A DNA stretch of 64,000 bases from Nemophila menziesii (lineage: Eukaryota; Streptophyta; Magnoliopsida; Boraginales; Hydrophyllaceae): the NCBI GenBank assembly GCA_029959085.1, contig JARWIR010000090.1:186001-250000 (forward strand), read 5' to 3'. The notes beneath the pieces were generated by a model. The model saw only the letters and a list, made by a program, of their open reading frames with translations, was not told the origin of the DNA and did not search any database. Positions within the stretch are counted from its first letter, which is position 1, and each line of letters begins with the position of its first letter. Shown here piece by piece: positions 24,587 through 36,039 of this stretch. A program made the position numbers and the translations under genes.

Positions 24587-25388
24587 TTTTGGGGAGGGAA
24601 AACAATTAAGTAACTCTATTTACCAAAAGAAATTAGATTTAACAAGTCTACCCAAACATTCTTGTATGGAAAATACCCCGTCTTCTATATGCGACTCATT
24701 TCTGCAGATAAACTTTAAATTAAAATTTATCAATCAAAGACAACTCTCTCCACCCACCCCACCACCCCACGCACACTCACCCTTCCTTTTAAGAAAAAAT
24801 GGTAAAAAAAAGAGAGCTTCAACAATAAAATGAGTATTCAACAACTTCTTTATAACATATGAAGCTGGGATTTGTATTTTCTGAAAACAATAATAGAAAA
24901 TATGGTCACATCAAACCGACAAAAGTTCCTGGATCCACAAGATCGACCTACTTTAATTAAGAGACATCATTTTGTTTATTTTTTGGAAACACTAGAGAAA
25001 TAACCCAGCGAAGGAATTCAATTAAGCATATGTATTATCAAATAATTGAAATTATAAATTTGAAGTGATAAAACTTACATGAGCAACCAGACGAGAATGC
25101 TCCAAAGTCTCTTGAGTGAAGTGTGGATGTTGGATTTTGATGGACAAGCTTATGTAATTTTATCTGCGGCCTACAACATTAACGGAAAGTACAAAATTTC
25201 TGAATATGACAAATACCCATTTTATATTTGGGCCTTATTTATATTTATCTTACCGATATTAACCCAAATTTCAAGTCCATCCAAATTTAGTTGTCCACTT
25301 TTGTTGTGTAGGTAAATAAAATAATAATATGTAATGATCTTATCTATATAAAATTATTCTTATCTAATCTTTTCTTTACAAAAATAAC
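24587..25388. other. Spacer between BPC gene and LINE end
   Basis: The presumed 5' flank of the BPC gene. It is AT-rich with a short C-rich run near 24755-24775. No gene or mobile element was recognised. Confidence 0.5.
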
Positions 25389-28300
25389 TTTTTTTTAATA
25401 CAACAGAAATCTAAAGTATATCTAAGTTTACTAAGCTTCCACTGTACATGGTGTGACTAAACCGCTCCTATCTTGTCTTAAATTTTCCATAGCCCATCTG
25501 TTTGGTCCATATATGAGAGTGGTGCTTCCCTCAACGATATACACATCTGCCTACCAATCTGCACATGAATGTGCCTCCCTATATATATGAGTGAAATCGA
25601 AATTTGCGTGTCTCTTGAATATATTTCTACAATTCGCGATTATTTCATCCGACCAATCCTCTTTATTCCCCTCGCTTTCACTAGTGCGTGTAACTCGTGC
25701 GAATCTGTCTTAATAGAAACGGTCACATAACCCTAATTAACCGCCATATAAAGCCCAAGATGTAACGCAAGGAGTTCGGCTTGGAAGGCTGATTGTGACT
25801 TGCACTCCTCGACGAAACCTCCTATGTAAACACCATTACTATCCCGGAAGAGGCCCCCAACTCCCGCCGTTTCAGACTTGAATGCTAAGCACCCGTCAAT
25901 ATTTAGCTTAATACCATTTTTCGGCTTTACCCATTTAACTAGTGTACTTTTCACCAACACAATTAGTCATTCATCCCGCTCTATCCTCCAAGCACGAATA
26001 TAGTCCACAACTGTGTTTTCTCTCATACTCCTTAGCAATCTCATCAGTTATTTCCTCCATTATCCTCGAAACGTCGATCATTTCGATCCATCCATATATA
26101 CCAGCATATAGCTAGCGCCACCGTTTTCATATGCAAGCCATTTTCAACTGTCCTACAGTTTATTATTGATTCCACCAGCTCAGATTCGTTGTTGCTACTG
26201 TCACTTGCTCAGCTTCTGTATCTGAAGCTCCCCTAACCTGTACACAGTTCGATAACTGTTATGAGTCATTTTGCACCCCGTGATTTACAGATTTTGCAAT
26301 ATTCAGTCCCTGCATTATGTTCAACTCAGAATTCCAGCACTGCTCACCCCTTGTCCTTGTTTCCCACAAAAGCCCATCAAAGGGTATATTATCTAGGCCT
26401 CTCTGCATAAAACTGTTATTCACCATTATATCCTCCGTTACAGTAGAACGCTGCAGGAGCCAGGTCGCACAACTCTTTACTTCGACACGCAACTTAGAAA
26501 ATTCTGGCCACTCCACCTGAAGGTCATCGTAATTTTTACAATACTGAAAAAGGTGTGTAGCCGTTTCACGAGCTGCACCACACACTTTACAACATGTGTT
26601 ACATCGACTCCACGTTTCATGAGATTTTTCACGGTCGGTAAGCGCTCCCAAATAGCCCTCTGTATAAGAAGACAAGCCTTTTGCTGACACTTGAGAGCCT
26701 AAAGCTTCTCCCATCTAAAACTCATACCCAAATTAGACTCCTTAAGTGCTTTATATGCTGACTTGACGGAAAATACCCCGGACGCCTCCAGATTCCACTG
26801 ATACCTAACTCCATGTTCATTATTAATTTCCACTATTCCCTTCGATAATGCCTCTCAACCGGCAAGAATACTCTTTGCAAATCCTAGAGTTTGACTACTT
26901 TGGAGCTCGGATCATGAATCCCTTTTCAAAGTATTTTTTTTTAAATGTATCCCAAAGATCTTGGTAACCGTTGATTATCTTCCATCCCAATTTAGTAAGT
27001 AAATCCTGATTAAAATTCTTCGTATCTTGAAAACACAGACCTCTATTTTTCTTATTTATGCATAAACTCTCCCAAGATACCCAATGAGTCTTCCTTGTCG
27101 CTCATTCTATTCCCCATATGAAATCATGGATAATCTTATCAATTTCATTAGTTTGCATGGTGTAGGTTAGTATAACACTTAAGACTGCCTGTGCCAAAGT
27201 TACCCTCCCAGTTAACGATAAAATTTGTGACTTCCAGTTAGGTAATTTATCTTTCACACTCATGGTATTTCTTCTATAGAAACCTCTCGGAAGACGACTT
27301 GCATATATGGGGGTCCCCAAATACATTCCCAAATAATCACTAAGTACAAAATTGTTACTCGCGACTTAATCTTCATTTCTCTCTCGCTGAATATTATTTG
27401 AGAAAAACATTATCGACTTTTCCTCACTAATAGTTTGTCCGGCTTCATCACAGAAATACCTCATTACCTCCTTAATCAAATCCACATGTTTATCCGATGC
27501 TTCAGCATATAATACTAGATCATCCGTAAAAAAACACATTGGAAATCTGAGTGATCTGGTTTTGAAAAATGGATTGGATCCCATTCATCACTAGTACAAA
27601 GGCTCTTAATCAATAAGTATAATCGCTCCATACACATCAGAAATAAATATGAGGAAAGGGGGTCTTCTTAACGGATCCCTCTTATCGGCGTGAACTGGTC
27701 CAAAGGGTAACCATTCCACAGTATCTGTATAGAATTAGAACTCGTAGAACATATAATAAAACGTACCCAAGATGGTGGAAAGCCAAAATTAGTGATGGTG
27801 TCTTCTAAGAATCTCCAGCTCGGCTTGTCATAGTCCTTAGCAAGATCAATTTATACTACCATGAAACCATTTTTACTCGTTTTCCTGTACATCCGAGAGA
27901 CTACTTCTTGTACCAGGATAATGTTATCTGTTGTAGATCTTCTCGGAAGGATACTAGTTTGATTTGGACTGATACAATCCGCCAACAAAGGACACAGTCT
28001 ATTCACCATCACTGTCACAATAAACTTAACTGGTACATTAGTCAAGCTAATGGGCCAAAAGTGGATAACCTTTTTGGGACCAGTAATTTTTGGGATCAAA
28101 TGAATGAGCTTGTCGTTGAGTTTCGAGGGTATCTCACTATTACTAACGCATTGCCTCACCATCTTACACACCGACGACCCTACCAAATCCCAACAGTTCT
28201 GGTAGAAAGGTGAACACACCCCATCAGGTCCTGGCGTTTTCAAGGGATTTGCATGAAACACAGTCCCTCGAATTTCTTTGTTAGAAAACTCCTCCAAAAG

Positions 28301-29311
28301 AATTCCATCCTACTTGTGCCTCTAAATGAGGAATGTAGGGCAACAAAAAAGGGCCAATAAATTCTTTGTCGATAGAATACATCTGCTGGAAGAAATTGCG
28401 AACTAAATATTTGATGTCTAGCTCATTTGTTACTCAACTGTCGTTCCATCGCATAATCTATTTATCTTCTGTGTTTTCGGCTTACGAATAGTAGACAAGT
28501 GATAGTACATTGTATTCTATCGCCCGAGTGAATACACTTCTCTTTTTGACCTATGGAACCATAACATTTCCTCCTCCTTATGAACGCTAAGATACTCCTC
28601 TCTAAGTCAGATCCCAAGTCTGAAAAGTGATGAGTTATAAGTAAGGGTGAGAAAATGAGAACCAGAAAACCAAACCGAACCAAAAACCGGAAAAAACCGA
28701 ACCAAAAAAACCAAAAACCGAATAACCAAATGGTTCAGTTTTTACTTTTACAAAAACCGAATTCTTTGGTTCGGTTCAGTTTTCTACGCAAAAAACGAAC
28801 CAAAAAAAAACCGAACAAAAAGCGAACTAACGGTGGAAAAAATAGGGAATGTGTGAACTTTTTTATAAGAATTATGTGGGAGACTATGCTGTAGATCTCG
28901 GTTTTGTGTCCTAGGCGGTCGACTGGGGCCTAGCCCCTAGGCAGGATTACACGGGGCCTAGGAGGGATTACACGGTTTTGAATCTCACTGTGTAATTTTG
29001 TATATTTAGCAATATATACGTAGTAATTACAGCAATTTTAACTATTTAAGTCATAAAATTCATCTAACAACACTACAGTAAATATAAAATATATTAAAAT
29101 TTGAGTTATAATATCAATTTAAGAATTCTAGAGACTAAGAAAAATAAAAAGAAGGCATATGCGGTAATTTTTTGCCATTAATTGGTGCCTAGGCGGCCAT
29201 TTTTTGCCATTAATCGGCGCCTAGGCGGACTATGCGCCTCTTCCACGACGACTAAGGCGCTAGACAAAAATGCCTAGAGTTTTAACTAGGCGTAAGCGGT
29301 TGAGGGGGGAG

Positions 29312-30869
29312 TGGTGGTCCTTTGTGTGTTCTAAATAAATGCAAATAATAATCGAACCACAACCGCAAGTGTACGGTTGTCCCAAGTAGTATGTATGATA
29401 ATACAGATTCGTTCCAAGGACGGATGGTTGATCACAATGTTTCGCAAGTAGTGATTGATGCACTTATGAAAGTAAAAGATAATAAAATGTTTGTTTGGTT
29501 TTGTTTATTAAAACTAATGAATAAAAGACAAATAGTTAAATGCAAGTAAAAGCTAAGACGCAAGTAAAATGAGTGAAAACGCAATATGAGAGGTAGTACT
29601 TGAGAACGCAAGGATCCTCCTAATCTTATTTCCTAACTTATGTTGTTTAAGGGTTAAATTGGTCAATTACAATGGTCGGGATTCTAAATTCCTTATACCC
29701 CCGTCAGGGTGGACTATAAGGCGATCCTAAGGTGTCACTAGTCCCGTCAGGGTAAATATGATCCACCGTTGGATGATTAAGTGTTTTACCTCATTGGCCC
29801 TAGAATTAGCTAAGTTCGTCAGAATCAATAGCTTTTATCCTAGATTGAATAATTAATTCTATACCTAAACCCTCCGTCAGGATGATCCACACGCCACTTA
29901 TGTGGAATAGCTTAGATACTAATACCTAATTTTAGTTCGCGACTCTAAAATCAGTAAATAATCACAAATTATCGAAAAGAGTAATGAACCCAATCTAATT
30001 TAATTTAGCATAAACCCAAATTCAACATTCGTTATTTCATAAAATTAGGATTCACCCATTGTTTGTTCTCAAGCACTATTAAAAGCTTAGCTCATATTAA
30101 AATTAAAAACTAAATTAAAATAATTGGAATTCATAATTGATTACAAAATTAAAATTGAAAGAACCTAATTTCCGGAATTGGAATGACTACGAACGGAGCT
30201 ATAGACCCACTCCAGCTCTTGTAGCTTCTTCTTTCTTCCTTCTGTTGCTTCTCTCTGATGTTTTTAATTGTGGAATGTGAATTGTGTGAAAAATAGAAGT
30301 CCAGACCTCCTTTTATAAGCATAAATTCGGACTAGGGCTTGGACCAGAAAATAAAAGACTAATTAAATGTCCAAGTCCAATTTCCAAGCCCAAAATCCCG
30401 TAACTGCTGATACACCTTCACTAAAACGGCTTTTCCCGATGCGTTACAACTCCGATTGACCTCATTCCAGTTGCTAAAGTTCCGTAACTCGATAAGGAAT
30501 GATTTCTCTTCAAAGGTCAACAGCTAAAGCATCACTTAAGCACCTCGAAATCAGCAATCTATGGCCTGGAAAATGGATTTTCAGCTCTAAAAATAATATC
30601 TTCGGGATTTATCTTCAAGTCTTGACTCTAATTCACGATCTTTGACTTTCTCCTCGGATTCCTCTCCTAGCTAACATCTAAAACCTGTAAACTTTTCACT
30701 AAAAATACCAATATTACGCGCAAAAATTTAATAAAGTAAAAATGCTAGAAATAAAAAGGAAATTCCGGATTATTGCAATTTTAGTCCAAAAGTCTATCGA
30801 ATTAAGTAAATAAACACCAAAAATGATGTCTCCCAAGGGTCTAAAATAAGAACAATTAGGGAGACATCA
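29312..30869 (-). repeat. Athila LTR, left (3' in element sense)
   Basis: 1,558 bp, starting TGGTGGTCC and ending GGGAGACATCA. Nearly identical to 40605-42160. The polypurine tract lies immediately inside (complement of AGACCCCCAACTC, 30870-30882). Confidence 0.97.
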
Positions 30870-32277
30870 AGACCCCCAACTCAAACCTTTGTCGTCCCGA
30901 CAAAGTAAAACAAAACAAAGGGGTAGAAGTAAGCGTATAAACAAGTAGAAGCTAGCAAATAAACCCTAAAGCAATTCTCAAAATAAATCTCATATAGCAA
31001 ACTCTAAAAACTAATATACACATACACTAATCATGCAACATCAAACATAAATAATCTCAATCATAGAATTAAAGTCGCAATGCTTGAAGGTTACACTTGT
31101 ACTCATCTCTGTATGATGGCTATAGGGTGGTCATTAATCCTAACTCGCTTTGAACGCTCCACCTAGTGTATTCCCTATCAACAGAATTATAAATTCACTA
31201 TGCACTTAGGAATCACGAGGTCTTTACGGTTATAATATTGGCTTAAGGACGGGTGTGGATGTATATTTGGTAAATTTGAAGTGAGCTTTTGGCTCTCTCC
31301 TCACTTACCATCAACAATGTCCTCGAGCTTGAGTTAACGCTCAAAAGATGTTCTCACTCACCAATATACGCAACAATTTAGCGTCCCATGTCTACCCACT
31401 ATAAACAAGATGATTTTCAGAAAAAAATTCCACTTTGTCGGATATTTTATTCATATGTATTTTTCTTTTTCTTTTCTTTTTCTCTTTTTCTCTTTTTTTT
31501 TTGTGTACAAAAGCAAACCGGGTTCCCGGTTTTGACGAATCCGGGTTCCCGGTTCCTACTGTATGAATTTTCAACTTTTTTTTTTCATTTTTTCTTTCTT
31601 TTTCATTTTTCTTCATTCCCGGCAAAGGGTTACAAGTATATATCATCTGCAATTGTGCTACAATACAAAGCACATCAATCCCTACCCATTTAATTCCCCA
31701 TATGTGGTCCCACCACCCCAAACTCAAGCTCGAGACATGTCTCAGGATTGTGATTCAAGTGCGGGTCATATGGTCATGCCTAATAATCTAAGGGATAATG
31801 GCTTATATCGTGGCTACAAAGAAAAGGCTAAAGTCTCAAAGTGGGCTAAGACGGATAATAATTAATACAAGGGATAGACGGCTAAAAAGGCACAAATGGC
31901 TAACAAAGAACTGCCCCTATCATTTTCCTAAGTACATAGCTTGTCTTTAGTTCATATCTAGGTGGGTTCTCTACTAATTAGGATTTCACGTTCTACACAC
32001 CAAACATATTCCTTGAGTACAAGCTTACTTCATTTGCATTGTTCATTAATTTTTCCTATCAATTACCTATGTTTGCATGCAATTGTAAGTGCGTTTTATA
32101 TCAATCCCTAAAGTCCACTATTTACTATCATAGATTTATCAAAAGTATGCTTAAAGGGATATTTAAAAATTTCTACAGTCAAACGCAACTCCGAAAATTC
32201 TTTTATTGAAAGCAAATAAAGCAAATAACACATAAAAACTGGGATGAGGCAACGAACCCCACCCCAAACTAAAAAAT

Positions 32278-32297
32278 GAGTCGTGTCCCCACGACTC
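32278..32297 (-). promoter_or_regulatory. Conserved hairpin in Athila 3' region
   Basis: GAGTCGTG and CACGACTC form a perfect 8-bp stem with a 4-nt loop (GGGA in element sense). It lies about 140 nt after the stop of the downstream frame. It is identical to 5734-5753 in the LARD. The flanking sequence is also collinear but less conserved. Confidence 0.7.
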
Positions 32298-32434
32298 GAA
32301 AAGACTCAATAAAGCATTTAAACTAATCTACACTAAGAGGAAAGTTTAGAAAACGTATCTTAACCAGCGCGAGGCTGGTTATCGGTGTTGCGTTCTGGAC
32401 CTTTATCTCGCGTAACAGCATCATAAATCGCGTT

Positions 32435-33676
32435 TTAAAGTGTATTTACGCCTAGGATTAAATTTCGAAGCAAGTCCAATTCTTTTGTAACGTTTCCCAA
32501 GGTAGCAATCATCTTCTCCTGATTCTCTTCCAACATCTGAATCTTGGACTCCAACTTAGGAACAGTTTTCGCTTTCTTTGATTGAGGAGTTCTTGGACTT
32601 CTTGTAGCTCGTGTTGCCTCTTCATGGATGTTCTTGATTGTGCTCAAAGCTATACTCACACCAACTGAAACAATGTCAATATCTGCGGTCTTACGCGGAA
32701 TCTTTGCGTCTAGACACAACCGAGTAATAGTACAAGGAAACTTCAGATTTTGTTGTTTCATTGGTGATTTCGCGAACTCCATGATTGTATCATAAATGAT
32801 CTTAGCAACATCAAATGGTTTCTCCTCCAAAATACACTTAATAACAAATATGTGCTCTTTCTTCAACTCGGAAATGTGTTTAATACCAAAGAAAGTGGGT
32901 ATCACGAAACGAGACCAAACCTTAGCACGATGTGTCAAACTACTGCTGTAAAACTGTCCAGGATATCTCTCCCCTTCAGGAATTGGGCTAGCCCCATTAA
33001 CAAGCACGGTCCCCCAAAGGGATTCAAAATCGAAAGAAGGATCATTAAGAGTTTCTTGGAAGGGGCATGTTCCAGAAAAGTTGGGTAGTCTCAATGATTT
33101 CCGAATACGTTCAATAGAGAAAGGAACTACCTTTTTGCGGATGTCAATGGCATCATGGGAGGTTGCTAAACCTTCGTAAAATTCTCGCACAAAAGTAGGA
33201 ATAAACTCAAGCTTCCTTTCTTGTAACTCTTTCCAACCAAACTTAGCACATGTCACAGCATATTCCTTGTAATCACTACTCATAATACCCTTAGGAAAAT
33301 TCGTCTCCTCACCAAATTTCAAAAATTCAATTCTTTCACGAACCTGAGTATTCCAACAAGTGTAAACCCTCTTAGGCTTGTGGGCCCACATCTTCATACG
33401 CGGAGGTTTTTGAACGGGTGCTTCCGGAATCTCTTGTTCAGTTTCTTTCTCAATGTTCTTCGCAATTTCCTCTTCGGGTTCCTTTTCACTTTCAATCTCA
33501 TCAATCAATCTTCTCTTGAGACCCGTGATTTCTTTTCTTTTAGAATCAAGCTTAACTTCGTTAATTTTTCGTTTAGGACGCGAATCAGGAATCTCAATAG
33601 CTTGTTCTTGAGAACCACCAATGGTGGTCTTTCTTCTAGGAGCAGTTCTTCGGAAATCACCGGTTCTGTTAGTCAT
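32435..33676 (-). CDS. Athila downstream ORF, putative plant transposon protein
   Basis: An intact 413-codon frame downstream of integrase, where some Athila members carry an envelope-like frame. I see no signal peptide or clear membrane segment, so it is not evidently an envelope. The N-terminal 100 residues are Lys/Arg/Glu-rich with possible nuclear signals. The central part (about 130-330) has FVREFYEGL, VVPFSIERIRKSLRLP and SRFVIPTFFGI blocks. These recall the putative plant transposon protein domain found in Athila and related elements. The last 45 residues form a likely coiled coil (leucine/glutamate heptads). It is the only long frame in the element without a lesion. Its function is not known. 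Confidence 0.75.
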   Translation of the reverse strand: MTNRTGDFRRTAPRRKTTIGGSQEQAIEIPDSRPKRKINEVKLDSKRKEITGLKRRLIDEIESEKEPEEEIAKNIEKETEQEIPEAPVQKPPRMKMWAHKPKRVYTCWNTQVRERIEFLKFGEETNFPKGIMSSDYKEYAVTCAKFGWKELQERKLEFIPTFVREFYEGLATSHDAIDIRKKVVPFSIERIRKSLRLPNFSGTCPFQETLNDPSFDFESLWGTVLVNGASPIPEGERYPGQFYSSSLTHRAKVWSRFVIPTFFGIKHISELKKEHIFVIKCILEEKPFDVAKIIYDTIMEFAKSPMKQQNLKFPCTITRLCLDAKIPRKTADIDIVSVGVSIALSTIKNIHEEATRATRSPRTPQSKKAKTVPKLESKIQMLEENQEKMIATLGNVTKELDLLRNLILGVNTL

Positions 33677-34067
33677 CTCTTTTCACCCCAAACTCAAAAC
33701 TTCAAATAATGAAAAACTTAGGGAAAAGTTTAGAATTTTGATGTTTTGAGGTTTAAGAATTTAAGAACTAGGTGAAATATGAGATGGGTCTTGGTTAATT
33801 TGTATGGGAGAAGAAAGAATTGGGTTTAATTTAAGGAATTGGGTGAAGAAGAATCTTGGGAAAAACTAAGGATTTGATGTTATTTTGGAGAGGAGGTGAG
33901 TTGATCTTATGTTTTTGTGGTGAAAGAGGGTAGGATTTGATGATGTATAGTGTTTTGGTAGATGAATTTCGGAGGTGGGGAGGCTATTGGTGCGTTTTAG
34001 GTAAAGACTTGGTGAAGAGGCTAAGAAACTAGGTTAAACACCTCAAAACCGACATCACAGCTTTCAA

Positions 34068-34605
34068 ACCGGGTCCCCGGTTTTGGCAAACCGGGTTCCC
34101 GGTTCCGCGTCGCTGTGACGGCGCGGAAAAATCAATTGTGGACTTTTTCTTTTCTTTTTTTCAAAACGCACCAAAACGCTGGACCCCAAGACGCGGGGTC
34201 AGGGATTTTACTTGCCGAAACCGGGTACCCGGTTCTGTGGAATGCGGGTTCCCGGATTTTCTCGATGGCGCGAATGAAAACGCGCCAAAACGCAGCACCC
34301 CCAAAACGCTGGACCAGAGAATTTCACCATCAGCAGCTCCGAAACCGGGTACCCGGTTCTGCCAAATGCGGGTACCCGGATTTGTGTCGATGGCGCGAAT
34401 CAAAACGCACGAAAACGCAAGCCACCAGAACGCTGGGTCAGAGATTTTCAGAAATCACAGCACCAAAACCGGGTACCCGGTTTCGCCAATGCGGGTTCCC
34501 GGTTCCGACGCTGTGACATTACCCCAAAACGCCAAGTGTTGCGTTAAAATGGTTGGTACCAGCTCCAAAACCGGGTTCCCGGTTTTTGCGAAACCGGGTC
34601 CCCGG
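34068..34605 (-). repeat. Palindrome-bearing 124-bp tandem array in Athila
   Basis: A GC-rich block between integrase and the extra frame. The perfect 16-bp palindrome AACCGGGTACCCGGTT starts at 34219, 34343 and 34467, exactly 124 bp apart. Near-palindromic AACCGGGTTCCCGGTT and GGGTCCCCGG variants lie between and outside these. Each unit also has GATGGCGCGAAT and AAAACGC pieces. Another pair of palindrome variants lies alone near 31515-31555. The open + strand frames across it are by-products of the repeat. Confidence 0.92.
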
Positions 34606-34840
34606 TTTCTCCTGGACATCCAACCTCTTTTTCTTCTGTTTTCGCCAAATCGACCCCAAACTCAAGTCCTTTTTACCCCTGAAATCATTAAAAACAACTA
34701 CCCTTCCTCATTTCTTAATAAAAACAATAAAATTACGAAAATCAAACTAATCTAAATTGCAAAAATGTAAAAACTTAGCTAATATACAAGTAATTGGCTT
34801 TTGTTTAACGTCGTTAAGCTCGACGGGTTACCTCACGCTT

Positions 34841-36003
34841 CTAAGGAGTCTCGAGGAGATACATGACCTCCCCGGGATGTGGATCTTCCGAGCGATTGGT
34901 ATCTTCACCTCCATGGTATATCTTTAATCTGTGACCGTTAACCATAAAGGTACGGTTCTCTAGCGGATGTTCTATTTCTATTGCCCATGAGGTGTAACTT
35001 TGGTCACAATGTATGGACCTGACCACTTAGATCTTAACTTACCCGGATAATTGCTGAACTTTGAGTTATACTTTAATACTCTTTGCCCCACTTCAAAGTT
35101 CTTTGGACGAATCCGATTGTCATGCCATTTCTTCGTGTTTTCTTTGTAAAGTTTGGCATTTTCATAAGCATGCAAACGGAATTCATCGAGTTCATTAAGC
35201 TTCATCATACGATTCTTTCCGGCCAAGATAGGATCTAAGTTCAACTGCGCAATTGCCCAATAGGCACCCATTTCAAGCTCTAAAGGTAAGTGACAAGCCT
35301 TACCATACACCATACGATATGGAGATGCACCAACTGGAGTCTTAAACGCAGTACGATAGGCCCACAACGCATCATCTAACTTCATTGACCAATCTTTTCT
35401 TGTAGGACCAACGGTTTTCTCTAGGATTGACTTGACTTCACGGTTCGAAACTTCAGCTTGACCATTGGATTGTGGATGATATGCAGTAGATACACGGTGT
35501 CTAACTCCATATTTCTCTAGAACAGTCTTCAGATATTTATTAACGAAATGAGATCCCCCATCGCTAATAATTACTCTAGGTGTGCCATGTCTAGTAAAAA
35601 TATGTGATTTCAAGAACTTGATCACCACTCGTGAATCATTAGTAGGTAAAGCCACCGCTTCTACCCACTTGGATACATAATCAACTGCTAATAAGATATA
35701 GAGGTTACCATTTGAAGGAACGAAAGGGCCCATAAAGTCTATGCCCCAAACATCGAATATCTCAACCTCTAACACATTATTACGCGGCATCTCATCCCTC
35801 TTAGATATGTTTCCGGTAAACTGGCATCTCGTACATTTCTTAACATTTTCATGACAATCTTTTATAAGAGAAGGCCAGTAAAAACCTGATTGAAATACCT
35901 TTGCAGCAGTTCTATCTCCTTTGAAATGTCCTCCATATAGTGAATCATGGCATCCAGCTATAATGGCTTGAGTCTCTTCCCTTGCTACACATCTTCGTAT
36001 CAT
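34841..36003 (-). pseudogene. Athila integrase, frameshifted near its C terminus
   Basis: The first frame (36003-34978) carries the HHCC zinc finger (His19, His26, Cys57, Cys60) and the catalytic triad Asp89, Asp148, Glu184 with 35 residues between the last two, as in active integrases. The C-terminal part has [12 protein letters not shown] and a [10 protein letters not shown] block. The frame hits a stop at 34978. The natural end ([20 protein letters not shown], then a short acidic tail) continues in another frame to 34841, so a shift lies near 34980-35020. The last few dozen residues would be lost, but the catalytic core is untouched. Confidence 0.88.
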
Positions 36004-36039
36004 TTGGTCAGCACAAACTTTATAGAGGAACGGATCCTT

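Noticed and set aside
32435..33676. Retroviral envelope gene in the Athila element
   Set aside because: Position fits, but no signal peptide, hydrophobic fusion segment or membrane anchor is visible. The central blocks recall a plant transposon protein domain.
34115..34755. Long + strand frames with repeated arginine/proline peptides
   Set aside because: They overlap the 124-bp palindromic array antisense to the Athila element, and their repeats are produced by the DNA repeat.
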